From positions 1 to 17,127 of the forward strand of contig CAZCCV010000041.1 in assembly GCA_964497515.1 (NCBI GenBank): 17,127 bases of DNA, given 5' to 3'. Position 1 is the first letter of the stretch. The number at the start of each line of letters is the position of its first letter. A program made the translations under genes and the position numbers. The notes under the pieces are model-generated. The model did no database searches. It was not told where the DNA came from and saw only the letters and a program-made list of their open reading frames with translations. Below are positions 9,280 through 16,564 of this stretch, in pieces. This DNA comes from CAZCCV01 sp964497515 (lineage in GTDB: Bacteria; Armatimonadota; UBA5829; DTLH01).

Positions 9280-11535
9280 GTGTCGAAGTCGACTCCAATT
9301 GAAGCGGTAGAAAAATACATTAGCTCGAACACGAAATCACCTTTTTTTGTTGTAGTGTGTGATAAGGATTACACTGGCACCAAAGAAAAACTATCTCAGC
9401 TTGGATTCACAGTTGTTAGAGTAAGCGATTACTGCAATGGAGACGATTCCCTACCCGACATTGATGCATTGCTTGAGCACCTCAAGTCCTCTGCTGCCGA
9501 CATAAACGCCAGACTGGTTGTTGTAGGGCTCGGCGAATACTTAGCTCTTCGTGGAAAATCGGTAACGAGAAAGGTTATATCTCACCTGAAGGACTTGACC
9601 AGCGGAAATGTAGTGATTCTTCTTCGATGGATAGGTGCACATATCAAGAGACTACAGAAGGATCCGCGTTTTGGCAATCGGCGTTGCCACATCTCAAATG
9701 TGGCCCCCCCCGATATATCGCTTGTTCTCGCAGTTCCTTCTGTTCAACTGTCGGACCTGAGGGGCTTCAAAGCCCTATTGCAAGCACTTGAAGATGGTGC
9801 GAACGGAACAATCGTCGCTAATACAAGCATAGACCTCAAAGACTCTACCTTTGCTGTGCGTAGAATACCAGATGCGTACAACGGCATTAGGCACGTTTGT
9901 CCCGCATTTGACCTTCCACCTTCTTGTGGCAGCGACGAACATTGGGCTGAGCTTCTAGTTGAACTTAGGAAAAGCAATTCGTTAGACTCGGTTTTTGCTA
10001 AACACAAGATTTCAGATTCTCTTGAAACCAGAGTCTATGACTGTCTAGCGGGATCCAGTTACGAGAACTGGCTTTGTTTTATTGCTCTAAAGAGCAGAAT
10101 CTCCTCTTTAGCAAATCACTATTTGCGTTTTGTATTCCAGCAAACGGATTGCTTTGACGACTTACTGCCACGCATTCTAGAAGCGATAATCGAAGTCCCG
10201 CTCTCAGACGAACGCTTTAATAATTTCTACGCTGAAAGAAAAGAGCTTATAAAAGGACTTCCTGAGTCAGATATTGCCAGTTTTGTAGTCAAGAATCGCA
10301 AAAGCGATCATGAGAGCATCTATCGGTTAACAGATAACACAAGAGTAGAACGTGAAGAGATTATTGCTTGGGTCTCCAAAAGAGGGGTCATAGATCAAAT
10401 CGCCGATATTTATCCTGATTTGGACGCTTATCTGAAGACCTACGTATTTCACTGCGATGACTTATCGAGTCTTCTGATTGGGTATTTTGACGAGTACAAA
10501 CAGCAGAAAGTCTCTAACATAATAAAAGATCACTTTTTAGAAAAGGTAGAGAAGCTTGCCGAAAGCCGTGACTTTAACCGTTTGCCTGCACGCGACGAGA
10601 TAATTAGTAAGCTCAACAATGATGAAACCTATCTGTACTGGCTTGATGCATTAGGAGTAGAATACCTATCATTCATTACGCAATTAGTATCTTCAAAAGG
10701 GTTGTCTGTATCATTCACGGTTGCACGTGCACAACTACCGACTATAACTTCTATGAATAGAGGTTTCTACGACGACTGGCCAGATAACAGAAAGGAAAAA
10801 GACGGGAGGCTTGACGATACCAAACACACCGATGAAGGGGGTTACAGTTATACGGGTAATGTTCTCCCTATTCATCTTGCTAGAGAACTAGAAATCATAT
10901 CTGAAGTTATCGATAAAGCACATGCAAAACTGAATGAACGCAAGTACAAGCGAATTCTAATTGTGAGCGACCACGGTGCTTCTCGTCTTGCTGTTTTACG
11001 AAAGAAGGAAGAGAAGTATGACACGGACACCAAAGGTGAGCGTTCCGGACGTTGTTGCAAGCTCTCTGGATCAGAATCAGAGTTGAATAATATGCCATAT
11101 GCCACTAAAGAGAATGGATATATTGTGCTTGCCGACTATGGGCGGTTCAAAGGAAGCCGTGCAGCTAATGTTGAAGTGCACGGAGGAGCGTCACTAGAAG
11201 AGGTTCTTGTACCGATTATTGAGTTGACCTTAAAGGACAGTGTTATCAAAGTGGAGCTCGTCGAGAGACTCGTGACCGTCGACTTCCAGAAGGGTGCAGA
11301 GGTGAAATTGTTCGTCGATTCACGAGTAAAAGACTTGTCGCTTCTGATGTCAGGTAAGCGATATTTGGCTGAAGCAATTGATGATAATCACTACTTGGTT
11401 GTACTCCCAGAAGTCAATCGGGCAGGCGAGTATAAGGCGGATGTCTTCATTGGAGATAACTTCATAGAGAGCATTTCGATAAAAACCAGAGGCAGAAGTG
11501 CGAAATTGAATGAGGCCTTTGAAGACTTGTTTTGA
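9280..11535 (+). CDS. pglZ: PglZ, alkaline-phosphatase-superfamily BREX protein
   Basis: The GTG start has GGAGG at 9269-9273, 6 bp upstream, and follows brxC by 2 bp. Hallmarks of the PglZ domain are in the C-terminal half: YWLDALGVEYL with D456, IVSDHG with D564/H565, and VEVHGGASLEEVLVP with H634. D456, D564, H565 and H634 are the probable metal ligands of the alkaline-phosphatase fold. The N-terminal ~440 residues are a helical and alpha/beta region I cannot assign. At 751 residues it is slightly shorter than the ~850-residue PglZ I recall from other BREX types. PglZ is the signature gene of every BREX type, so this gene anchors the system assignment. A run of eight C lies in the coding sequence at 9704-9711; the frame is intact here. 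The stop at 11533-11535 sits 8 bp before the chosen brxL start. Confidence 0.88.
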   Translation: MSKSTPIEAVEKYISSNTKSPFFVVVCDKDYTGTKEKLSQLGFTVVRVSDYCNGDDSLPDIDALLEHLKSSAADINARLVVVGLGEYLALRGKSVTRKVISHLKDLTSGNVVILLRWIGAHIKRLQKDPRFGNRRCHISNVAPPDISLVLAVPSVQLSDLRGFKALLQALEDGANGTIVANTSIDLKDSTFAVRRIPDAYNGIRHVCPAFDLPPSCGSDEHWAELLVELRKSNSLDSVFAKHKISDSLETRVYDCLAGSSYENWLCFIALKSRISSLANHYLRFVFQQTDCFDDLLPRILEAIIEVPLSDERFNNFYAERKELIKGLPESDIASFVVKNRKSDHESIYRLTDNTRVEREEIIAWVSKRGVIDQIADIYPDLDAYLKTYVFHCDDLSSLLIGYFDEYKQQKVSNIIKDHFLEKVEKLAESRDFNRLPARDEIISKLNNDETYLYWLDALGVEYLSFITQLVSSKGLSVSFTVARAQLPTITSMNRGFYDDWPDNRKEKDGRLDDTKHTDEGGYSYTGNVLPIHLARELEIISEVIDKAHAKLNERKYKRILIVSDHGASRLAVLRKKEEKYDTDTKGERSGRCCKLSGSESELNNMPYATKENGYIVLADYGRFKGSRAANVEVHGGASLEEVLVPIIELTLKDSVIKVELVERLVTVDFQKGAEVKLFVDSRVKDLSLLMSGKRYLAEAIDDNHYLVVLPEVNRAGEYKADVFIGDNFIESISIKTRGRSAKLNEAFEDLF

Positions 11536-11543
11536 GGATTTCT

Positions 11544-13028
11544 ATGATGATTGATAGATTGCGGAATTGTTTCGATGAAATGGTAGTATTCAAAGATCTT
11601 AAGAAGAGCAATTTCTTTTCCGCCCTGTCCTTGCCTTCGTTTATGCGAGATTGGCTCTTACGGAAGCATCAGGATCAAAACGGTTGCTTCGACCCAGACG
11701 ATCTGCACAGGTTTGTTAAGAAATATGTTCCTCGCAAGGAAGATTGGACAGACATAAAGAGTAGGGTGGTCACAGAGAATGAGCGATGCAAGTTTCTTGC
11801 CAAGATTTCCGTAGACATTGATATAAAGACTGGCGAGGTTTCTTTTTCGCTTCCTGACTTTGGGCTCTTGAGCAAAGATACAATTATTGAGGGTGATATT
11901 TGGAACGAATACAAAGAGCATCTAGTTGGTGGACGTGAAACTTGGGGCATGGTAGAAATTGGATACCGCTCCCCAGACTTCTATGACCTGCCATTTACAC
12001 AGAACAAAACCAGAGGTGCCAAAAAAGGTAAGATAAAATTGATTTCCTTTGGCAGGTTTTGCCCCTATACCATTGATGCCGACTACTATAAGAATGCTCG
12101 ACAAGAGTTCAGTACATCAGAATGGATAGACATACTGTTGGGAGCTATCGATTATAATGCAAGCGGATATATGGGCGATGAAGAGAAGAAGCTTACAATG
12201 CTTACTCGCTTGCTCCCCTTCACAGAAAAACGACTAAACCTGATTGAACTAGCACCAAAAGGAACAGGTAAATCCTACGTGTTCGGTCGTGTTAGCCGTT
12301 TCGGCTGGCTTTCGAGTGGTGGGGTTATGAGTCGAGCAAAAATGTTCTACGACCAAGTGAAACGCACAGAAGGATTGGTAGCCGGAAATGACTTTGTTAC
12401 GCTCGACGAGGTTCAGACGATAAAGTTTGCTGATGTGGATGAAATGAGAGCTGCATTGAAAGGTTATCTTGAATCAGGTGTCTTCACCGTCGGCAATTAC
12501 GAGGGGATAGCTGATGCGGGCGTTATCCTCTGTGGCAACATTAAGAAATCAACTTGGGATGCAGACGGATATAGCAATATGTTTGAAGAATTACCCGTCG
12601 TGTTTCAAGAGTCTGCTTTGATAGAGCGATTCCACGGTTTTATAAGAGGCTGGAACATTCCGCGTATGAACGAAAATCTGAAGATTTCTGGATGGGCACT
12701 TAACTCCGAGTACTTCTGTTCGATACTGCACGAAATGCGTAATGATATGAGCTATCGCGCTATTGTAGATGAGCTAATAGAAGTTCCAGAAGCTTCGGAT
12801 ACACGTGATACAGAGGCTGTAAAACGCATAGCCACGGCATACCTGAAACTGCTCTTTCCAAATGTTCAGCAACCGGATGGAATTGCGACTGACGATTTCA
12901 GACGCTATTGTCTTGACAGAGCCTGTAGAATGAGAGATACCATAAAGTACCAGGTTGGATTGCTTGATGAAGAGTATAGGGGAAAAGATATCCCTACTTT
13001 CAATGTGAAGTCCTTTGGAAACGCGTAG
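11544..13028 (+). CDS. brxL: BrxL, short-form AAA+ ATPase of BREX
   Basis: I chose the ATG at 11544 because GAGGA (11534-11538) lies 5 bp upstream. An in-frame TTG at 11532 overlaps the pglZ stop and lacks its own site. The product is 494 residues. Walker A is APKGTGKS at residues 237-244, and Walker B is FVTLDEVQTI with D288/E289. The flanking LNLIEL and LSSGGV segments are typical of BrxL. After the ATPase core come only about 200 residues, with no clear Lon-type Ser-Lys protease domain. The type 1 protein is about 680 residues and carries a Lon-like C terminus, so this matches the shorter BrxL family. BrxL forms ring assemblies on DNA in systems that have been studied, and it is required for phage exclusion in some. 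It is the last of the four core type 4 genes. Confidence 0.82.
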   Translation: MMIDRLRNCFDEMVVFKDLKKSNFFSALSLPSFMRDWLLRKHQDQNGCFDPDDLHRFVKKYVPRKEDWTDIKSRVVTENERCKFLAKISVDIDIKTGEVSFSLPDFGLLSKDTIIEGDIWNEYKEHLVGGRETWGMVEIGYRSPDFYDLPFTQNKTRGAKKGKIKLISFGRFCPYTIDADYYKNARQEFSTSEWIDILLGAIDYNASGYMGDEEKKLTMLTRLLPFTEKRLNLIELAPKGTGKSYVFGRVSRFGWLSSGGVMSRAKMFYDQVKRTEGLVAGNDFVTLDEVQTIKFADVDEMRAALKGYLESGVFTVGNYEGIADAGVILCGNIKKSTWDADGYSNMFEELPVVFQESALIERFHGFIRGWNIPRMNENLKISGWALNSEYFCSILHEMRNDMSYRAIVDELIEVPEASDTRDTEAVKRIATAYLKLLFPNVQQPDGIATDDFRRYCLDRACRMRDTIKYQVGLLDEEYRGKDIPTFNVKSFGNA

Positions 13029-13041
13029 CCGAGGTGGCCGA

Positions 13042-13239
13042 ATGAAGAGCAGTGTTTGTTATGTCTGCGGCAAAGAAAATCTCGACAAAAGTGAGATTGG
13101 GCTTACCAAAAAACTCCTTACCAAAGAGACCAAATACCTATACTGCATAGACTGTCTTGCGGATTACTTGGAAGTAGATACCGAATTCTTACTGGCAAAA
13201 ATGGAAGAGTTCAAAGAGCAGGGGTGCACACAGTTTTGA
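13042..13239 (+). CDS. Small CxxC/CxxC zinc-ribbon protein, uncharacterised
   Basis: The ATG at 13042 is chosen over an in-frame TTG at 13015 because GAGGTGG sits just upstream and the TTG version overlaps brxL. The 65-residue product has C6-x2-C9 and C35-x2-C38, a treble-clef or zinc-ribbon spacing. It then has a hydrophobic/acidic amphipathic helix (about residues 39-60) and ends in GCTQF. The core IGLTKKLL followed by CIDCLADYLEV feels like a recurring small family, but I know no function for it. It starts 13 bp after brxL, so it is co-transcribed with the BREX genes. It could be an adaptor, a sulfur or metal carrier, or a regulator; C62 near the C terminus is a further possible thiol. No enzymatic domain is visible. 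Confidence 0.72.
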   Translation: MKSSVCYVCGKENLDKSEIGLTKKLLTKETKYLYCIDCLADYLEVDTEFLLAKMEEFKEQGCTQF

Positions 13240-13259
13240 TGTGGCATTGTCGCATCAGA

Positions 13260-13277
13260 CGGCAAAGACTATTGCCG
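13260..13277 (+). repeat. Small inverted repeat after the zinc-ribbon gene
   Basis: CGGCAA and TTGCCG form a 6-bp perfect stem with a 6-nt loop, 21 bp past the stop of the zinc-ribbon gene. No T-run follows, so it is at best a weak or factor-dependent terminator, or an mRNA end-stabilising hairpin between the BREX operon and the desulfurase gene. Confidence 0.35.
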
Positions 13278-13471
13278 AGTGTTGTATGATCACAAACTCA
13301 GTTCAGCACGAACTTGACAGTTCTATAAACTAAGATAGTGCACAGATGCACGCGTGCCGTTGTGCGGCAGGCCGCTGATTACATTCCATTGTTTTAGACG
13401 GCTGGGCTATTTGGCACTGAAGCATACTAATGACACAAAATAGTCTCTCGGTGTATGGCTTCTAGAGGGAT

Positions 13472-13501
13472 TTGACGCTCATACAAGGAAACACCTATAC
13501 C
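13472..13501 (+). promoter_or_regulatory. Possible sigma-70 promoter of the desulfurase gene
   Basis: TTGACG (13472-13477, 5 of 6 matches to the -35 consensus) and TATACC (13496-13501) are separated by 18 bp, about 15 bp before the chosen ATG at 13517. If real, the transcript would have a very short leader, and the TTG of the -35 box is not the start codon. Such matches arise by chance, so this is tentative. Confidence 0.3.
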
Positions 13502-13516
13502 ATTTTAGATAGTGAG

Positions 13517-14644
13517 ATGAACTTGATTTACGCTGACAACGCCTCCACTACCCAAATGTCCGATGAGGCCGTGCAGAGAATGCTCCCTTTTCTTCAGAAG
13601 CAGTATGGAAACGCATCTAGCTTGCATTCATTCGGCGTGAGAGCAAAACGTGCTGTTGAGTTAGCTCGAAATCAGATTGCTGAGGCCATAGGAGCAGAGA
13701 GTTCAGAACTGACATTCACCTCATCTGGCTCAGAAAGCAACAGCTGGGTGCTTTCTTCCGTGAAGTCTGGTCACGTCATTACTTCTTCAATAGAACACCA
13801 TTCAGTGCTTAATGCTTGCCATTCACTTGAACTAAAAGGTGTCGACGTAACTTATCTGCCTGTAGATAATAGAGGGCGCATTTCATTTAACAGCATTAGG
13901 CGCGCTATTCGACCTGACACCAAACTCGTTTCAATTATGCTCGCTAACAATGAGGTTGGGACAATCCAACCAGTAGCCCAAATAGGGAACTATTTGCGAG
14001 AACAGAGTATTCTTTTTCATAGTGATGCCGTTCAAGCAGTAGGGCATATACCTGTCCAAGTTGATAATCTGGGCGTGGATTTTTTGAGCGCATCCAGCCA
14101 CAAGTTCTATGGTCCAAAGGGAATTGGCATTCTTTATAAGCGAAAGGGTGTGTCTTTGCCAATTCAGATATTTGGTGGAGGACAAGAACAAGGAATCCGG
14201 GCTGGAACAGAGAACGTTGCAGGGATTGTAGCGACAGGATACGCAATTGAGGAAAGCATAAGCAATATGTCTGTAATTGCAAGTAGGGTATCCAGCCTTG
14301 TTCACGCAACAATATCAGGTATTCGCGCCAGGATTGCAAACATTATCATTAATGGCGATAAGGACAATTGTCTGCCAGGAATCGTAAACATCTGTTTTGA
14401 GGGTATTACAGGCGAATCACTTATGCACGTACTAGATATGAAGGGAATTTGTGTGTCTACGAGTTCCGCGTGCACTTCGAAGATCAACAAGCCATCGCAC
14501 GTTTTGACTGCATTGGGATTAACTGACGAGCAAGCCAAATCTGCTATTCGCATTTCCTACGGTAGGTATAACAGTATAGATGACGTGAATACAATTGTAG
14601 CAACTCTCTGTGATGCATACGAGAAGCTCTATTTAACAAAGTAG
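13517..14644 (+). CDS. Cysteine desulfurase, NifS/IscS/DndA-like (PLP enzyme)
   Basis: Pyridoxal-phosphate enzyme that takes sulfur from cysteine to form a protein persulfide for transfer. I start at the ATG at 13517, where the protein reads MNLIYADNASTTQ, the standard family N terminus (usually YLDNAATTP). A longer frame from a TTG at 13472 adds 15 unmatched residues. From this start, K196 in SSHKFYGPKG is the PLP-binding lysine and C319 in SSACTS is the catalytic cysteine. EHHSVL, HSDAVQ and GGGQEQGIRAGTEN are also classic. Its 375 residues are normal for the family. It lies 277 bp downstream of a DndC-like gene cluster with no IscU, NifU or tRNA-thiolation gene beside it. That suggests it serves the BREX/BrxP system, as DndA serves DndC. 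The gap may hold its own promoter. A housekeeping IscS cannot be excluded from sequence alone. Confidence 0.9.
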   Translation: MNLIYADNASTTQMSDEAVQRMLPFLQKQYGNASSLHSFGVRAKRAVELARNQIAEAIGAESSELTFTSSGSESNSWVLSSVKSGHVITSSIEHHSVLNACHSLELKGVDVTYLPVDNRGRISFNSIRRAIRPDTKLVSIMLANNEVGTIQPVAQIGNYLREQSILFHSDAVQAVGHIPVQVDNLGVDFLSASSHKFYGPKGIGILYKRKGVSLPIQIFGGGQEQGIRAGTENVAGIVATGYAIEESISNMSVIASRVSSLVHATISGIRARIANIIINGDKDNCLPGIVNICFEGITGESLMHVLDMKGICVSTSSACTSKINKPSHVLTALGLTDEQAKSAIRISYGRYNSIDDVNTIVATLCDAYEKLYLTK

Positions 14645-14654
14645 CGTGGTGAAC

Positions 14655-14716
14655 ACTGGCTTTGCAGTATAGATCAGTAGGGCAAATGACTCAAACAGAC
14701 CCTATAACGAGCCAGT
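14655..14716 (+). repeat. Long inverted repeat 3' of the desulfurase gene
   Basis: ACTGGCT (14655-14661) pairs perfectly with AGCCAGT (14710-14716). Inside it TATAG (14668-14672) pairs with CTATA (14702-14706), giving a two-tier stem starting 10 bp past the stop codon. It may be a 3' mRNA structure or a recombination or protein-binding site. There is no T-run. Confidence 0.4.
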
Positions 14717-14729
14717 TATCCTTACCATC

Positions 14730-14749
14730 ATCTGGTCAGCCAGGTTTTT
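14730..14749 (+). terminator. Candidate Rho-independent terminator of the desulfurase transcript
   Basis: CTGG-TCAG-CCAG, extended by an A-T pair and a T-G wobble, forms a short stem with a 4-nt loop that runs directly into GTTTTT (14744-14749). The stem is short and not GC-rich, so strength is uncertain. It lies about 90 bp after the desulfurase stop, in the correct orientation. Confidence 0.4.
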
Positions 14750-14986
14750 GATCCTCACATTGGTTTACTATCATTCGAGTTGACAATTGCAGCAACATCT
14801 CAACTGCTCTTAATCACTTCATATACCTTTCTGCACCTCTCTTTAGCAAGGTGTATCGTGGTTTTGGTTACCACTTGGTTATTAAAACGAGTCTGTCGTC
14901 CCCGTCTTGGAAACAATTGGTGCTAAAGAGATAGAGCCAAGGAGCTAATAAATGAAGGCTCTTTTCAATAGATTACAATAATTCAT

Positions 14987-14999
14987 GCGCCTCCGGCGC
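14987..14999. repeat. GC-rich hairpin GCGCC/GGCGC
   Basis: GCGCC (14987-14991), loop TCC, GGCGC (14995-14999): a compact, perfect 5-bp hairpin in otherwise AT-rich DNA. It lies 5 bp after the stop of the 9-codon ORF at 14952. It may be a transcription pause or attenuator-like structure; no T-run follows. Confidence 0.35.
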
Positions 15000-15437
15000 G
15001 TAACGTGAACCAATGTCTTGATGAGTTGATTTACAGAGAAAGCATTACATCTGCTTGTTCTTCTTTGCTTACAATAACCTATTTCAACCCAGCGTTCCCA
15101 CGCGAGTGGCAGGCTGCGTGAAAGGTCCACCTGTTTTTTCATCGTAAGCAAGATACTTTTTTTCGAGAACGCAGACTGTAGACACCCGTAAACCGGTAAC
15201 TCAGCCTACGAAAACGCCCTTCTCAAAACGAAATACCGATTCACTTTCTGTTATTTGACACGGTATCCTACTGCAGAAATCCAATTGCAACCCATATGTA
15301 ATTGACATGCAAACGCCACGCAATTGGGGTGCAACCTCTCCGCAAAATGGACGCGATTGCTCTGTGATTCTGCTCGTTTCGTGATATGGCTAAGCATACT
15401 TCGAAAACTCTCACGGCTCAACATATCTTGACCACAG

Positions 15438-16448
15438 TCAATCTGTATCCCTTCTTTTGGTAGAGGGAAAATTGTTCTTAGTTAGATATGCTTTGTCACC
15501 TTTGTCGCCTTTCTTCATTTGTCTCTTGTTTTCGGTATCTATTCTCCTGATTGGCGAGTGTTCAGAATGAGCTTTCTGCAGATCGGTTTCGACGAGTGCC
15601 AGATACCCTTGGAGAACACTAAGAGAAGAGTGACCCATTAGGCGACGGAGTGTTTCAATGTCACAGCCACTTCTAAGGCTCCAGGTAGCAAATGTTCTCC
15701 TGAACCTATGGGGACCGAGAGGTGTAATACCAGCTCGAACGCCAATGTCGATGATCACTTGCTGAAGTCCATTGGGCGTGTACTGACCTTGATGTCCGAT
15801 CCACAGCGGATCGTCCGGATTCAGTTCACGAGGGCAATTGCGTATATAACGCCTGAGCGCCAATCTGACTTCGGGACTGAGGAATACATATCGATGCTTC
15901 CCACCTTTCCCGCGAATTGTAATGCAGTTGTTTAGCACATCTCCTACCCGGAGATTTGCAGCTTCGCTAATCCGGAGACCAGTATCGAGTAAGAGTCCCA
16001 GAAGAGCCCTATCGCGCTGCATCCTCCAGCCTTTGCCCTGACAAGCTGCAAACAGTCTCTGCACTTGCTCAACAGTCAAATCAGGCTTTATGACAGCATC
16101 CCTCTTAGGTGGGTCTACCTTCAGAAAAGGATTCGAATCCGTGAGTTCTTCGCGAACTAACCACGTCCAGAGAGTCTTTGGATAGCGGTAATCGCCGTGC
16201 AGCGTGTGGGTCGAAATACCCTGTCTGCGTCTGTGTATTAGCCATCTACGAATATCAGTAGGAGTCACATCCTCGGGTTTGTTGACTTCCTTTTGCATAA
16301 GAAGCCATTTGACGAAGGCCAATACAACACGCCTGTAGTGATCAAGTGTCGAGGGACTACATCCTTTGGCTTCCGATGCCTCCAGCCACAGTTCGACGAG
16401 CTGCCAAAACGCATTTCGTTCAATACTGTCAGTTTGGTTGTTGTACAT
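15438..16448 (-). CDS. Tyrosine recombinase/integrase (XerC/XerD-like fold)
   Basis: Site-specific DNA integrase of the phage-integrase family. The start is the ATG at 16448, preceded by GGAGG (plus-strand 16456-16460) at 7 bp. The upstream in-frame extension would read antisense through the tRNA remnant and is not real. The product is 336 residues. A SAM-like N-terminal core-binding domain spans about 10-105 and the catalytic domain about 120-295. Catalytic residues are R159 (TGLRISEA), K181 or K184 (GKGGKHR), H247 and R250 (HRFR), H273 (LMGHSS) and nucleophile Y282. All are present, so it is likely active. A Lys/Asp-rich tail of about 50 residues follows, including GDKGDK. It lies beside a tRNA-Gly 3' fragment, the normal target type, and it runs convergently to the desulfurase gene. 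It probably moved the defence cluster, although the left boundary is outside the window. Confidence 0.9.
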   Translation of the reverse strand: MYNNQTDSIERNAFWQLVELWLEASEAKGCSPSTLDHYRRVVLAFVKWLLMQKEVNKPEDVTPTDIRRWLIHRRRQGISTHTLHGDYRYPKTLWTWLVREELTDSNPFLKVDPPKRDAVIKPDLTVEQVQRLFAACQGKGWRMQRDRALLGLLLDTGLRISEAANLRVGDVLNNCITIRGKGGKHRYVFLSPEVRLALRRYIRNCPRELNPDDPLWIGHQGQYTPNGLQQVIIDIGVRAGITPLGPHRFRRTFATWSLRSGCDIETLRRLMGHSSLSVLQGYLALVETDLQKAHSEHSPIRRIDTENKRQMKKGDKGDKAYLTKNNFPSTKRRDTD

Positions 16449-16455
16449 AACGGCA

Positions 16456-16472
16456 CCTCCATTGAATGGAGG
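16456..16472. promoter_or_regulatory. Perfect inverted repeat over the integrase ribosome-binding site
   Basis: CCTCCATT-G-AATGGAGG: two exact 8-bp arms around a single central base. On the minus strand the distal arm contains the GGAGG Shine-Dalgarno of the integrase, so an mRNA hairpin would hide it. As DNA it has the shape of an operator for a dimeric repressor. Confidence 0.6.
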
Positions 16473-16483
16473 CAAAACTACCA

Positions 16484-16489
16484 TATATA
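16484..16489 (-). promoter_or_regulatory. Possible -10 element of the integrase promoter
   Basis: TATATA lies on the minus strand about 36 bp before the integrase ATG, just upstream of the inverted repeat. At 16-18 bp further upstream there is no convincing -35 (nearest are GGTCAA and AGGTCA), so the promoter would be weak or activator-dependent. Confidence 0.3.
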
Positions 16490-16526
16490 GTGCCGACACA
16501 GGGGGTTGACCTCCACATCTCGTATG

Positions 16527-16548
16527 CACAGATATGGCACAGATATGG
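16527..16548. repeat. Two tandem 11-bp direct repeats beside the attachment site
   Basis: CACAGATATGG occurs twice with no gap (16527-16537 and 16538-16548), 16 bp before the tRNA-identical segment. Eleven bases is one helical turn, so bound proteins would sit on the same face. This fits arm-type integrase or excisionase sites, but no protein has been tied to it. Confidence 0.55.
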
Positions 16549-16564
16549 CTCAGTTGTGCTCGCC

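Larger units (their letters stand above)
14645..15437. other. Non-coding gap between convergent desulfurase and integrase genes
   Basis: About 790 bp with no ORF I can support on either strand. It holds the inverted repeat at 14655-14716, a weak terminator at 14730-14749, and a 9-codon ORF with a good ribosome-binding site at 14952-14981 followed by a hairpin at 14987-14999. A cluster of short repeats lies at 15281-15337: CCAATTGC at 15281 and its reverse complement GCAATTGG at 15320, with TGCAACC twice. The 68-residue minus-strand frame at 14945-15151 has no recognisable motif. Confidence 0.5.

Noticed and set aside
13022..13045. tRNA-Leu/Ser-like string around GCCGAGGTGGCCGAATG
   Set aside because: No acceptor, anticodon or T-arm follows. 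It is the brxL stop and the ribosome-binding site of the zinc-ribbon gene.
13314..13339. Promoter with perfect TTGACA at 13314
   Set aside because: No acceptable -10 at 16-18 bp; the nearest candidate (GATAGT) is at only 14 bp.
13472..13516. TTG start for the desulfurase
   Set aside because: It adds 15 residues absent from the family N terminus. The AGAGGG is only about 1 bp away, which is too close to work.
14945..15151. 68-residue minus-strand ORF in the gap
   Set aside because: No ribosome-binding site, no recognised motif, and it crosses the GC hairpin. Likely a chance frame.
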